From assembly GCA_964017125.1 (NCBI GenBank), contig OZ024912.1, positions 82,178,658 through 82,242,657 on the forward strand: DNA of 64,000 nucleotides, read 5' to 3'. The notes under the pieces were generated by a model that worked only from the letters and a program-made list of their open reading frames with translations, was not told the origin of the DNA and made no database searches. The translations under genes were made by a program, and so were the position numbers. Below are positions 34,601-37,006 of the stretch, in pieces. The DNA comes from Flabesymbios commensalis (Eukaryota; Annelida; Polychaeta; Terebellida; Flabelligeridae). The stretch's first letter is position 1. Each line of letters opens with the position of its first letter.

Positions 34601-34803
34601 GAGCAGGGTGTGTAGCTTACCTGTCTGGCTATCATCATGGAGCCCTGCTGAGAGCTGGTGCGACGCTGGAGGCCAATACGCTTGCGATGCTGAGACCACC
34701 TTGCATCAGAAAGCGAATAATCTCGAGGCTCTGGGAGGCTGAGACTTGCCAGCTTCTGATGCGGGGAAACCTTACTCGTTAACATCTTTCCTTCTAGAGT
34801 CAT
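1482..34803 (-). CDS. TRPM: TRPM-family cation channel gene, 23 coding exons, C-terminus outside the window
   Basis: This is a plasma-membrane TRP melastatin-type cation channel. Twenty-three exons with GT-AG borders join in phase for 3476 coding bases (about 1158 residues). Residues 1-769 are the cytosolic TRPM homology regions, with landmarks VVELLLNHW, VIGGAKNF, GIAPWG, DDGHRLRYGG, VVEGG, GTGRAADIL and LALTWDR. S1-S6 lie at roughly 800-1053, the pore filter reads IYGELY, the TRP helix is near 1060 and a coiled coil begins near 1114. The YGE filter resembles TRPM1/3/6/7 rather than TRPM2/4/5/8, which have a Gln- or Asn-type filter; this is family knowledge. Any kinase, NUDIX or other C-terminal domain would lie beyond base 1, so the exact subfamily is open. 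Introns are full of MITEs and minisatellites. The start is set by an ATG with an in-frame TAA 24 bases upstream. Confidence 0.95.
1738..2814. mobile_element. Possible DNA transposon remnant with degenerate terminal inverted repeats
   Basis: The left end TACTGTATTTACCGGACTA and the reverse complement of the right end (TACCGTACTTGCTGGACGA) match at about 20 of 27 positions, delimiting roughly 1.08 kb. Internal copies of GCGCGATATA words occur near the left end. No transposase was recognised. Class is uncertain; the ends resemble a widespread invertebrate CCGGACTATA-type terminus. Confidence 0.4.
2932..3166. mobile_element. Family A piggyBac-type MITE
   Basis: Contains the family A outer half (AAACCATGGAGACCAAAGGG, CCTATGTTATGAGTCTAC) and hairpin core (GTGTGGCGATCGACTTTA...), ending GAAAGGG followed by TTAA at 3163-3166. 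That TTAA is shared with the next copy. Confidence 0.75.
3163..3395. mobile_element. Family A piggyBac-type MITE, abutting the previous copy
   Basis: Starts TTAACCCATTAAGCGCTG and ends GAAAGGGTTAA. The hairpin core is diverged. The two copies share one TTAA, as expected if one inserted at the TTAA flanking the other. Confidence 0.75.
3583..3833. mobile_element. Family B hairpin MITE next to the exon 22 donor
   Basis: Bounded by CACCCTTTCAGGACTGAA and GGGCTTAAAGGGTTAA. It contains the hairpin TCCACTACAAGCCGCGAATT / AATTCTCGACTTGTAGTGGA. TTAA at 3830-3833 is 10 bp inside the intron after exon 22. Confidence 0.75.
3844..4022 (-). CDS. TRPM: TRPM exon 22 (residues 1054-1114), TRP helix
   Basis: Acceptor attacag, donor gtgagt, phase 1 at the end. 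It encodes HVFVEIQANSIQIWKYAMYF, the TRP domain (VWKFQRYxLIMxY in relatives), followed by KPVLAPPFSILEHVYLSVRL, matching RPxLPPPxIxLSHxYxxxxR. A piggyBac-type MITE lies only about 10 bp inside the downstream intron. Confidence 0.95.
4313..4549. mobile_element. Family C hairpin MITE
   Basis: Terminal inverted repeats TTAACCCTTGTCCTGCT and AGCAGGACAAGGGTTA enclose an inner hairpin with arms TGAAGCTGGAATTGCTAAC and the complementary TTCCAGCTTAA. TTAA-CCCTT ends suggest a piggyBac-type non-autonomous element. Confidence 0.75.
4650..4850. mobile_element. Family A MITE, partial
   Basis: Carries the outer half (ATAAACCAAGAGACCAAAG, ACATATGTTATGGGTC) but the hairpin core is degraded. It lies just downstream of the exon 21 donor. 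Confidence 0.6.
4873..5023 (-). CDS. TRPM: TRPM exon 21 (residues 1004-1054), pore loop and S6
   Basis: Acceptor gcgcag, donor gtgagt, phase 2 at the end. The outer pore loop has two cysteines (in DDCLAVNSTF and GSMCPQF), positioned like the disulfide pair of TRPM channels, and one N-glycosylation sequon NST. S6 is LVPALTAAYLLVGNVLLLNI followed by LIAIFN. Confidence 0.93.
5180..5417. mobile_element. Family C MITE
   Basis: Contains AAGCTGGAATTGCTAACAC with TGTCCAGCTTCTAATGAA and ends CACCAGAAGGGTTAA. The left end is degraded. The terminal TTAA is shared with the family A element that follows. Confidence 0.65.
5414..5657. mobile_element. Family A piggyBac-type MITE (reference copy)
   Basis: Starts TTAACCCTTAAAGCGCT, then the conserved outer half (AAACCATGGAGACCAAAGG, TTTGAATACCTATGCTATGG), then a long hairpin core of the CGGGGATCGACTTTAGACGT type. 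It ends TAAGGGTTA. TTAA-CCCTT termini are the hallmark of piggyBac-like elements. No coding capacity. Confidence 0.8.
5655..5898. mobile_element. Family A MITE, second abutting copy
   Basis: Same arrangement as the preceding copy, ending GCACTGTAAGGGTTGA. Its end is about 20 bp inside the intron following exon 20. Confidence 0.75.
5918..6092 (-). CDS. TRPM: TRPM exon 20 (residues 946-1004), S5, pore helix and filter
   Basis: Acceptor ttcacag, donor gtaatt. S5 reads LLYLMILVVFLLAYGISSQA, ending in the GxxxQA pattern typical of TRPM. The pore helix and filter are FYYPYWQIYGELYLEELEG. The YGE triplet matches the filter of TRPM1/3/6/7, where the Glu binds permeating divalent ions in family members. 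The residues after it (LYLEELEG) are shorter and more acidic than the usual VYAYEID. Confidence 0.93.
6262..6440. mobile_element. Family C MITE, partial
   Basis: A perfect-looking hairpin is present: CATTTGAAGCTGGAATTGCT and AATTCCAGCTTCAAATGA. The outer terminal repeats are worn. The remaining 6440-6800 is AT-rich intron with nothing recognised. Confidence 0.65.
6875..7129 (-). CDS. TRPM: TRPM exon 19 (residues 861-945), S3 and S4
   Basis: A 255-base exon, acceptor tttcag, donor gttagt. After the intracellular stretch WWEFSPFNKLD comes S3 (AIILICGLVGFSLRF) and S4 (AAKTIYCINCVCLFIRVLSF). The hallmark YLGPKLVMITTM follows, matching the TRPM S4-S5 linker NKYLGPxxxMIxKM. Confidence 0.95.
7190..7248. 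repeat. Family A hairpin remnant
   Basis: Only one arm and the right end remain (GACGTCTAAAGTCGATCCCC then TGTAAGG). The rest of this intron shows a short duplicated T-rich phrase at 7310-7410 and nothing else. Confidence 0.55.
7450..7578 (-). CDS. TRPM: TRPM exon 18 (residues 818-860), S1 and S2
   Basis: Acceptor atccag, donor gtcagt, phase 0. S1 is IMYLIFLCLYSYVILFDF and S2 begins at WVVIGWLGTMLIEEVRE, matching TRPM LxxYVxLV....P...EW.V..W...L..EE.R. Confidence 0.93.
8128..8490. mobile_element. 363-bp MITE with TIR CAGCGTTCGAAA and target repeat GTAAC
   Basis: Termini CAGCGTTCGAAATAAGG and CCTTATTTTTAACCC...TTTCGAACGCTG are inverted. GTAAC flanks both sides (8123-8127 and 8491-8495). Inner words TTGTCCG and CGGACAA recur in both orientations. 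The CAG...CTG ends suggest a hAT-like origin, although five bases is shorter than the usual eight-base hAT duplication. It is inserted nine bases into the intron after exon 17. Confidence 0.75.
8500..8643 (-). CDS. TRPM: TRPM exon 17 (residues 770-817), pre-S1 and S1 approach
   Basis: A 144-base exon, acceptor gtttcag, donor gtatgt, phase 0 on both sides. It contains the hydrophobic pre-S1 helix MLASLFFPVLIFTRIRF and TFFTAPATKFMGHV, matching TRPM KxxEFYxAPxxKFW at the entry to S1. A MITE is inserted 9 bp into the downstream intron. Confidence 0.92.
8690..8872. mobile_element. Family C MITE
   Basis: Starts TTAACCCTTGTGCTGCAG, then a weakened hairpin CTTGAAGCTGAAATTGCTAA / TTTCCAATTTTAAATGA. 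The right terminus is not clear. Confidence 0.6.
8882..8966. repeat. GC-rich hairpin
   Basis: Inverted repeat GATCGGTACGCGTC and GACGCGTACCGATC, with inner arms CGATACAGG / CCTGTATC, in an otherwise AT-rich intron. Possibly a worn short foldback element; no terminal duplication seen. Confidence 0.6.
9155..11304. repeat. 53-bp minisatellite, left block, about 41 copies
   Basis: The unit reads AATAACCCTTGAAGTAGTAA then TCTTGTCTGTAGTAGTCCCT then GGGATAGGGCCAT. Four copies are 45-bp variants in which the CCTTGAAG part is replaced by TTATCG. Copies differ by only a few bases, which suggests recent homogenisation. On the strand sense to TRPM the unit has no stop in any frame. The block ends where the DIRS element begins and resumes at 18266. 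Confidence 0.97.
11345..11519. repeat. DIRS inverted terminal repeat, 3' copy
   Basis: Reverse complement of 18083-18247, with a few substitutions and one insertion near ATAGCACCTG. Confidence 0.9.
11567..11663 (-). repeat. Internal complementary region of the DIRS element
   Basis: Bases 11567-11622 are the exact reverse complement of the element's outer end at 11305-11360. Bases 11623-11663 are the reverse complement of the opposite outer end (about 18225-18265), with one mismatch noted. This region therefore equals the two ends joined head to tail, as known for DIRS circle-junction templates. Confidence 0.93.
12131..15226 (-). pseudogene. DIRS-like pol region: reverse transcriptase, RNase H, tyrosine recombinase
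   Basis: A long open region covers about 1030 codons. The first third resembles DIRS-type reverse transcriptase (GGSWRPVIDLSALN, a YLDDW catalytic box). The middle resembles RNase H and its DIRS-specific extension (FTDAST, LSDNTTVVAYIN, VDLFAT). The last third is a tyrosine recombinase with the usual ATGLRRSEL and HDVRAMSASL boxes. No methyltransferase domain typical of some DIRS elements was recognised. Part of the retroelement at 11305-18265; read as a fossil. Confidence 0.88.
15126..17464 (-). pseudogene. DIRS-like gag region
   Basis: Begins with a Cys/His-rich segment (CFNHRTCGRSHPCMHC), then low-complexity charged sequence, a short repeated RPGDRDTG-type block (about 16560-16735), and an Arg/Ser/Phe-rich C-terminal part. 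That layout is usual for the first ORF of DIRS-like elements. It is spread over more than one frame. Part of the element at 11305-18265; read as a fossil. Confidence 0.75.
18083..18247. repeat. DIRS inverted terminal repeat, 5' copy
   Basis: Matches the inverted copy at 11345-11519; includes TGACGTCACCGACCTTGATA and GGGATAACAATTGTTGAG. Confidence 0.9.
18266..18719. repeat. 53-bp minisatellite, right block, about 9 copies
   Basis: Same unit as the left block, including three 45-bp variants. The first partial unit starts ACCCTTGAAG and completes the partial unit CCATAATA left at 11304. The two blocks are thus one array split by the retroelement. It ends about 280 bp from exon 16. Confidence 0.97.
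19003..19080 (-). CDS. TRPM: TRPM exon 16 (residues 744-769)
   Basis: A 78-base exon, acceptor ttacag, donor gtaagt, phase 0 on both sides. It encodes ELLSTVCCQNSLNMMWKRG, matching the TRPM F(I/L)AHxCCQxxLxxxWxG segment just before the membrane domain. The next intron, 10.4 kb long, holds the 53-bp array and the DIRS element. Confidence 0.9.
19375..19477. mobile_element. Family A MITE, partial, reverse
   Basis: Outer-half words in reverse orientation (GCGGAAAAAGCTATGATTTC, AAAAACCCTTTGTTCCGATG). The hairpin core is missing. Confidence 0.55.
19478..19682. repeat. 52-bp minisatellite, four copies
   Basis: Unit: AAAGGTCAACTGTGATCATA, GACATACAAACCAATTCCAA, ATGATCAGCTGT. Near-identical copies. 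It ends about 45 bp from the exon 15 donor. The remaining intron 14 (19869-20400) shows nothing I recognise. Confidence 0.95.
19727..19868 (-). CDS. TRPM: TRPM exon 15 (residues 696-743)
   Basis: Acceptor ctacag, donor gtaact, phase 0 at the end. It encodes KAVKVLDECHNTD and YPTWGNFTCLEMAAASHD, matching the TRPM A..LL...W.N.TCL.LA......F pattern. A 52-bp four-copy minisatellite begins about 45 bp downstream of the donor. Confidence 0.92.
20401..20544 (-). CDS. TRPM: TRPM exon 14 (residues 648-696)
   Basis: Acceptor taatag, donor gtaagt. It encodes QALALFLWERTDEAISSAIA and AATKIYSWLEAK, matching TRPM QxxALFLWQRGEExxAKALVACKLYxxM. It ends in phase 2. Confidence 0.93.
20595..20685. repeat. Family E repeat
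   Basis: ATGTTGGCCCACCGTC and CTAACATTGAAACAGCATTG around a short centre, matching family E words. A TA dinucleotide run follows at 20951-20970. No other feature before exon 13. Confidence 0.55.
20994..21232 (-). CDS. TRPM: TRPM exon 13 (residues 569-648)
   Basis: A 239-base exon, acceptor atacag, donor gtaagt. It encodes LEDVDALLYRLTG, an acidic linker (STPDGDVERDEAVTD), then PCLELFLWAVLMNR. This matches the TRPM stretch with DIGLVLEYLMG and the ELxxWAVLxxR helix. It ends in phase 2. Confidence 0.92.
21294..21525. mobile_element. Family A MITE
   Basis: Outer half plus a shortened hairpin core (GCAAGGATCGATTTCAG, GATCCCCGCACTGAAAG). Confidence 0.65.
21546..21820. mobile_element. Family A MITE, reverse orientation, hairpin partly duplicated
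   Basis: Starts TTAACTCTTACGGTGCGG and ends GCGCTTTAAGGGTAA. The hairpin TCAGAATCTGACGTCTGTAG / GACGTCAGATTCTGACAACT is followed by an extra repeated arm. Confidence 0.75.
21870..21930. repeat. Family D hairpin remnant
   Basis: Contains ACCCACTTGATGTTGTGGGT and CGCAGTAGC, related to the AAGTTGTGTCTCGCTAC hairpins at 34230, 54660 and 57940. Confidence 0.5.
22058..22466. mobile_element. Two family A MITEs in tandem
   Basis: TTAACCCTTAAAGCACTG opens the first. A second copy truncated at its left begins near 22284 and ends GCGCTGTAAGGGATAA. Both carry near-perfect hairpins around GACGTCTACAGACGTC. Confidence 0.75.
22790..22980. repeat. Family E repeats, degenerate cluster
   Basis: Repeated GAGATGTTGACCAA, CCAACATTGGGTCAATGTCT and GTCAATGTCTTGC words. 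No clean palindrome. The rest of intron 12 from 22980 to 23960 shows a repeated GTTAGGCTGCGGGA phrase near 23220-23300 and AT-rich sequence. Confidence 0.45.
23968..24133. mobile_element. GGATCCAGG-type MITE
   Basis: Left end CAGTGGGGGATCCAGG and right end CCTGGATCCGCCACTG are inverted repeats. The interior is G-rich then C-rich. A second, partial copy is at 34332-34467. CAG/CTG ends suggest a hAT-like class. Confidence 0.7.
24530..24790. mobile_element. Diverged copy of the foldback element at 37007
   Basis: Shares CATGTTTTTCGTTGATTTCT, CTATCCTGAAAATTTC, TTTGACATGTGGAAAATTG and TATAAACCCATT with the left arm of 37007-37405. Confidence 0.55.
24908..25038 (-). CDS. TRPM: TRPM exon 12 (residues 525-568)
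   Basis: Acceptor tttcag, donor gtcagg, phase 0 at the end. It encodes MTDALVDNKVDFVRLLLQSG and YLTPAILTTLYNK, the ankyrin-like helical repeat of TRPM proteins (ALVLDRVDFVKLLLExG...LxxLYN). Confidence 0.93.
25187..25396. mobile_element. Family B hairpin MITE, reverse orientation
   Basis: Bounded by TTAACCTCACGATGCATT and GGCTTGAAAGGATTAA. Hairpin TCATCCACTACAAGTCGAGA / CGGCTTGTAGTGGATGA. A family A core remnant lies at 25058-25123. Confidence 0.75.
25597..26112. mobile_element. Family F dispersed repeat with a family E 3' part, copy 1
   Basis: Nearly the same ~500-bp sequence recurs at 50297-50790 (shared: TGGGTAGGCCAAGGCCCTAT, CGTTTCATACCCAAAGCC, AACAAACTGACTGTATTACT). Its right part holds TTTGTATGACTTTGTACAAT and GTTTTGTGTTTGCTGGG, the family E palindrome. 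Confidence 0.8.
26460..26631 (-). CDS. TRPM: TRPM exon 11 (residues 468-524)
   Basis: Acceptor tttcag, donor gttggc, ending in phase 1. It contains DSAILSALLKG, NLDQLKLALTWDRSDIAEEK and IFSQNIDWP, matching TRPM AILTALLKG...DQLxLALxWxRVDIAxxxIF. Confidence 0.93.
26750..26922. mobile_element. 173-bp MITE with pogo/Tigger-like ends
   Basis: Termini GAGTAGAACCTCC and AGGTTCTACTG are inverted and flanked by TA on both sides. CAGTAGAACC-type ends are known from pogo/Tigger elements; the class is inferred. Confidence 0.6.
26990..27050. repeat. Family C hairpin remnant, reverse
   Basis: TTGGAAATTTTGTTAGCAAT and TCTAGCTTTAAAAGA form the family C stem. It lies just downstream of the exon 10 donor. 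Confidence 0.5.
27084..27237 (-). CDS. TRPM: TRPM exon 10 (residues 416-467)
   Basis: Acceptor tttttag, donor gtaaga. It encodes the helical segment KSFLMEKLKVAYGKTW followed by KYLAIVLECCADEGLV. This corresponds to the TRPM segment with LxxxIxxxF..A and the ECMKxxxLV pattern. It ends in phase 0. Confidence 0.9.
27239..27810. other. Intron 9, repeat-poor part
   Basis: A degenerate family E fragment at about 27318-27372 (GTGGGCCAACATTAAACCAA), then AT-rich sequence with nothing recognised, up to the start of the 52-bp array. Confidence 0.5.
27811..28434. repeat. 52-bp minisatellite spanning the 5' splice site of TRPM exon 9, 12 copies
   Basis: Exactly about twelve 52-bp units. Read on the minus strand, each unit is the last ~36 bases of exon 9 (TACGCCTACACTCATCACGT, CACAACTACAGA) followed by the first ~16 intron bases. 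Three unit subtypes differ at the donor: GTAGGT, GTACGT, and AAGGTATC. The copy at 28397-28434 is the real exon end. The array lies wholly downstream of it. Confidence 0.95.
28397..28568 (-). CDS. TRPM: TRPM exon 9 (residues 359-416); its 3' boundary is tandemly repeated downstream
   Basis: Acceptor attttag. It encodes PVVLLVVEGG, PVVLCEGTGRAADILAYAYT and HHVTTTE, matching TRPM VVEGGP and GSGRAADxIA motifs. The donor is taken as gtaggt directly after ACTACAGA, ending in phase 2, because this joins exon 10 in frame. The last ~36 bases of the exon plus ~16 bases of intron, including the donor, are the unit of a 52-bp minisatellite that continues to 27811. Several equivalent donors are therefore present downstream, and which one is used in vivo is unknown. 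Confidence 0.9.
28569..28953. other. Intron 8
   Basis: AT-rich intron between exons 8 and 9. No repeat family or coding signal recognised. Confidence 0.5.
28954..29143 (-). CDS. TRPM: TRPM exon 8 (residues 296-358)
   Basis: Acceptor ttttag, donor gtaaat, ending in phase 1. It contains LNPDHTHFLLVDDG and RYGGVADFRARLEKKI, matching the TRPM LDxxHTHFxLVDDG...RxxLE pattern of the second half of the first homology region. Confidence 0.93.
29380..29530. repeat. Family D MITE remnant
   Basis: Contains TTTGTGTCCAAACATTTGCA, AATTTTGATGTTTAAACACT and CGTGTTTAGCACTC, the right half of family D elements (compare 57960-58390). Confidence 0.55.
29545..29630 (-). CDS. TRPM: TRPM exon 7 (residues 267-295)
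   Basis: An 86-base exon, acceptor ttttcag, donor gtaagt. It encodes RCIGIAPWGYVEAKNCLV, the GIAPWG motif strongly conserved in TRPM N-termini. It ends in phase 0. Confidence 0.93.
29994..30077 (-). pseudogene. Decayed second copy of the 3' part of TRPM exon 6, donor retained
   Basis: On the minus strand it runs AACGTCTGG...TGGTGAAGGCAGTG... to TTAACTGGGATACATACG, then GTATGC. It follows exon 6 at about 80% identity with small indels. It has no recognisable 3' splice site of its own and lacks the first third of the exon. It lies about 105 bp downstream of the real exon end, a tandem duplication across the splice donor. Confidence 0.8.
30109..30220 (-). CDS. TRPM: TRPM exon 6 (residues 230-266)
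   Basis: Acceptor atttcag, donor gtatgt, ending in phase 1. It encodes AARTTHAWIITSGFNMGVMK, matching the TRPM signature of the AAxTTGAWIxTGGxNxGV type. Notable differences from that type are S for G in TSGFN and M for T in NMGV. A decayed second copy of the 3' half lies downstream at 29994-30077. Confidence 0.93.
30422..30595 (-). CDS. TRPM: TRPM exon 5 (residues 172-229); its 5' boundary is tandemly repeated upstream
   Basis: A 174-base exon in phase 0 on both sides. It encodes YVRLADNTD, VVELLLNHW, LVITVIGGAKNF and IFNRGLIN, the start of the TRPM nucleotide/ligand-binding homology region. The donor is the weak-looking gtttgt, chosen because it keeps frame with exon 6 and matches family spacing. 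The first ~50 bases of the exon, together with the preceding intron end, recur seven more times immediately upstream (30596-31257). The acceptor nearest the full exon was chosen because only this copy continues into the complete exon. Confidence 0.9.
30545..31257. repeat. 88/90-bp minisatellite spanning the 3' splice site of TRPM exon 5, 8 copies
   Basis: Each unit, read on the minus strand, is about 38 bases of intron end plus about 50 bases of exon 5 (TATGTTCGCCTCGCAGATAA, ACATTGACACTGTGGTGG). Two subtypes occur, 88 bp and 90 bp, in the order (exon-proximal first) 88, 88, 88, 90, 90, 88, 90, 90. The CAG acceptor is present in the 88-bp copies and the two outermost copies, but lost in the copies near 30860 and 30950. 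Only the first copy at 30545-30632 continues into the whole exon. Confidence 0.95.
31470..31790. repeat. Family D hairpin remnant and a short 33-34-bp triplet array
   Basis: 31473-31515 contains CACTTGAAGTGTGAATCACA and ACACAACTTCAAATGA, a worn family D hairpin. At 31580-31690 a unit of about 33 bp (AAAAAGTGGTATGATCACTC ACAATAACAATG) repeats three times with mismatches, roughly 100 bp upstream of the coordinate of the exon 4 donor. Confidence 0.6.
31792..31937 (-). CDS. TRPM: TRPM exon 4 (residues 123-171)
   Basis: Acceptor aatgcag, donor gtaggt, ending in phase 0. The stretch contains TSGKPSDVWSDEEC and FPSDAFGKLDF. The latter matches the position of the TRPM segment (PTDAYGxLEF type) just before the first homology region. 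Confidence 0.9.
32200..32311. mobile_element. Family A MITE, partial, reverse
   Basis: Outer-half words AATGATTTCTAATTGACAAA and ACCCTTTGGTCTC, ending AGCGTTGTAATGGTTAA. The rest of intron 3 (31938-32608) shows nothing recognised. Confidence 0.6.
32609..32679 (-). CDS. TRPM: TRPM exon 3 (residues 99-123)
   Basis: Small 71-base exon that starts after a ttgtag acceptor and ends before gtcagt. It completes the valine codon from exon 2 and encodes CHCGEVPEKH, the Cys-rich turn found after the KECTxFVP motif in TRPM proteins. A 51-bp minisatellite begins about 24 bp upstream of its 3' splice site. Confidence 0.9.
32703..33000. repeat. 51-bp minisatellite, about 6 copies
   Basis: Unit: TTTTTAACCCTTGTGCTGTA, TATGTTTCCAACCCTTTAAT, CGCTAATCATG. 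Copies are spaced by exactly 51 bp from 32751 on. It starts about 24 bp upstream of the exon 3 acceptor. The words TTAACCCTTGTGCTG match the end of family C MITEs, a possible source of the unit. Confidence 0.93.
33060..33300. repeat. Worn family D and C fragments
   Basis: ATTTGCAAATGTTTGGTCTA (family D, reverse) and ATTTGAAACTAGAATTGCGG with CCGCAGCACAAGGG (family C-like end). Confidence 0.45.
33495..33703. mobile_element. Family A MITE, reverse
   Basis: TTAACGCTTTCAGTGCGGGG to CGTTTAAGAGTTAA. The hairpin core is shortened. Confidence 0.7.
33773..33885 (-). CDS. TRPM: TRPM exon 2 (residues 62-99)
   Basis: Begins after a ttcag acceptor and ends before gtgagt, leaving two bases of a codon. 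It encodes the conserved TRPM N-terminal stretch SRKECTHFVP, which in family members introduces a short Cys-rich segment completed by exon 3. Confidence 0.9.
34040..34213. mobile_element. Family A MITE, partial
   Basis: GTCTTAGTTAGCTCTTTCGC then GTGCAGGGATCAATTTTAGA and the complementary arm ending CCCCATTGGAACGGTTAA. Confidence 0.65.
34228..34289. repeat. Family D hairpin, well preserved
   Basis: Arms TTTTCCCCACTTGAAGTTGT and ACAACTTCAAGTGGGGAAAA with centre CGGTCGCGATAGCGAGAC. Confidence 0.8.
34332..34592. mobile_element. GGATCCAGG MITE (partial) joined to a family A MITE fragment
   Basis: Left part GGCGGATCCAGGATCTG with a G-run and GCCAATTTAGGGGACTTTT, as at 23968. From 34468 on it is the family A outer half in reverse (CATAACATAGGTATTCAAAT ... 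CAGCACTTTAAGGGTT). The junction suggests insertion or deletion between the two. Confidence 0.7.
34621..34803 (-). CDS. TRPM: TRPM exon 1 (residues 1-61)
   Basis: First coding exon, beginning at the ATG at 34803-34801. The reading frame has a TAA 24 bases upstream, which supports this start. It ends before a gtaagc donor, phase 0. The segment is polar, rich in Ser, Arg and Gln, with no recognised domain, as is usual for the variable N-terminus of TRPM channels. A longer 5' UTR or an extra upstream exon cannot be excluded. A DNA transposon lies about 107 bp upstream. Confidence 0.85.
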
Positions 34804-34909
34804 TTTCCTACAGATCTGTGATTGTTAAATATTGTGAGGCAGTGTCCGCAGCTTGACGTTAATTCTAGTCATGATGGCTGCATTCTGGGAAAAAATAACA
34901 TATTTTAGT

Positions 34910-36228
34910 GGGATACCCTTAAACAAGTTCCCAAGTTCCGAAGTTCCCAAGTTCCGAAGTTCCCAAGTACCGGGAACTTCAAGTTCCGAAATTCCAAAAG
35001 AAATGAAAAAATATATTAAAACATTATTTGCAAAAATTATTTCTGTCGGAAAAACGGTTTGGTACCCAATATTAATTTTAAGTGCTGTAGACTAAAGTCA
35101 CATATTTATATTTTGTTTACAGGCGATCTTGGCAAACATTTCATGATGTGAAATTAACTATATAGGGGCCAAGTCCTACAGGTATGAAATAAATTTACAA
35201 TAGAACAGCAAATTTATTACACAAAGTCTAAAATGAAGAGTATTACAATGTGATATTTTCCCAGATATGGTATATTAGAGTTCGAGTGGTGGTGGCCGAC
35301 GATAGAACAACATTATCAAACGATTATAGTATTGCTTCTTTGTCGTGTTTGATGGCATATAATATTTAATATTCTGTAGAGTTTATGAGGTCTTTCCTCC
35401 AGGCGCGACGCTGTTTGCACTGCTCCCACCCCCCCCCCCCCCCCCTCGGCAATCAACAAGCATCCCAACCCGTGAGAAAATTATGACATGTGACAGTACT
35501 TTTTAACAGTGAAAACAGTATTGATGATATTTTAAGGACCAACGTTGAGACTACATTTTCGGGGTACTTGCCCCCCTAATTTATCACTTGCCCGACTTGC
35601 CAGTGACATGCTTTGTCAATTATGATAGTCGTTGACATTTAAAATGCTGCAAATTGAAGCTATTGCCCAGGGGGCCACTGACTGTAATTTTTTACTTGCC
35701 CCCACATAAAATCGGTTGCCCCGGGCAATCGGGCAACCGTTAGTGTCGAGCCCTGTGCATATATAGTGGCATGTTATAATAGACTGTAAACTTGAAAAAC
35801 AACTGGGCCTACTCAGATCAACTCTTCTGTGGATGACTGCCCAATACCAGCTGTAAATCTCCCATCAAACAGACATTGACCCGATCTTGGATTAATGCTG
35901 CTGTAAGGTTACAAACGTTGGGCAAATCTTACCTCTTTGGGTCAGCGTCAGACCTACACATAGAGGCTAACTCGTCTTTTGAACACAACAATGAGTGTGC
36001 ACGGTCTAGAAAACCACATTTAATTCCATTCATGCGCGCAGCTTGGCAATCTATAATCTATAATGCGTGTAAAGGCAAAAGGCAGTAGCCCCTATCTAAA
36101 ATGATTTTGTGTTGAAATGAGAAAAAACAATTTTTTGTTAACTTTTATTTCGGTATAGCGGAACTTGAAAATTGGGAAATTGAAGTTCCCAGAACTTTGG
36201 AACTTCGGAACTTGTTTAAGGGTATCCC
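34910..36228. mobile_element. 1.32-kb DNA transposon with perfect 22-bp TIR and 9-bp target duplication
   Basis: Both ends begin GGGATACCCTTAAACAAGTT (inverted), continuing to 22 bp, then subterminal CAAGTTCC/CGAAGTTCC repeats on both sides. TATTTTAGT flanks the element at 34901-34909 and 36229-36237. A nine-base duplication fits Mutator-like or loosely hAT-like elements. Inside, 35560-35755 carries a GGCAAG/CTTGCCC-rich segment that may be another insertion. No transposase recognised. It lies about 107 bp upstream of the TRPM start codon. Confidence 0.85.
35876..36088 (+). other. Open frame inside the 1.32-kb element, unrecognised
   Basis: About 70 codons open, without an ATG near its start, ending in ACKGKRQ. 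Composition looks protein-like (FGSASDLHIEANSSFEHNNE) but I match it to no family. It could be a remnant of a transposase or a captured host fragment, or chance. Confidence 0.25.
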
Positions 36229-36298
36229 TATTTTAGTTCCTAATTATCAGTCCCTGAAAATACAAAGATAAAGAATTTCTTCAATTTAACTATCTAAT

Positions 36299-36370
36299 TA
36301 ACCCTTTCAGTGTGGAGAGACGTCAAATTCCGACATCTAAAGTTGATCTCTGTGCACTAAAAGAATCTAA
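36299..36370. repeat. Family A hairpin remnant
   Basis: TTAACCCTTTCAGTGTGGAG and ATCTCTGTGCACTAAAAG flank a shortened core. Confidence 0.55.
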
Positions 36371-36469
36371 AAATGTATAGACTAATTGGTGTAGACCAAC
36401 ATATATAATGCTGGGCTAACATGATTTCATAAATAACGTTATTCATTATTTAAATGAAGCGGAAAGAGC

Positions 36470-36560
36470 TACCCAGCAAGCATAGGAGACGTAACGTTAT
36501 GTGGAATGACGGTACAATGCTAGATCACCGTCTGCGATGCTGGCCCGATGCTGGCTAGGC
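36470..36560. repeat. Family E repeat, degenerate
   Basis: Starts ACCCAGCAAGCATAGGAGAC and includes CACCGTCTGCGATGCTGGCC, echoing the family E palindrome. 36570-37005 shows nothing recognised. Confidence 0.4.
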
Positions 36561-37006
36561 TAGACCCAGTGGCTGAACAAACAGAGACGACGACACGGCT
36601 AGGCTGGGGCTAGATCTACTTCTCCTGAGTCTGAGACTGAGAGTCACATGTGAACACTACAACAGTCAACAGTGCCAGTGCCACATAGTTAGAACGATCT
36701 CACCCTCCACTATGTTCCGGGTTAAAACGCAGCATGTATCTGAAACGTAAGATACTCACATCATCACAAATGGTTAAAATGGCCGAAATATTTTTCGGGA
36801 GGTGTTTTAAAAATGCTCTCACATGATAAATAACTGATGGAATGTTTCAAAACCAGCTGAGTGGTAAACCCGATTGAACAGAATTTTGAGGGCATTAATA
36901 GGGGTTGAATCGATCGCGAATCGCCGGCGACACGCTATCTTACGGTTCAGATATGGAATGCTTGCTATACTCGTAACACGTTGTGGAGGGTGGCGTTTGC
37001 TAACTA

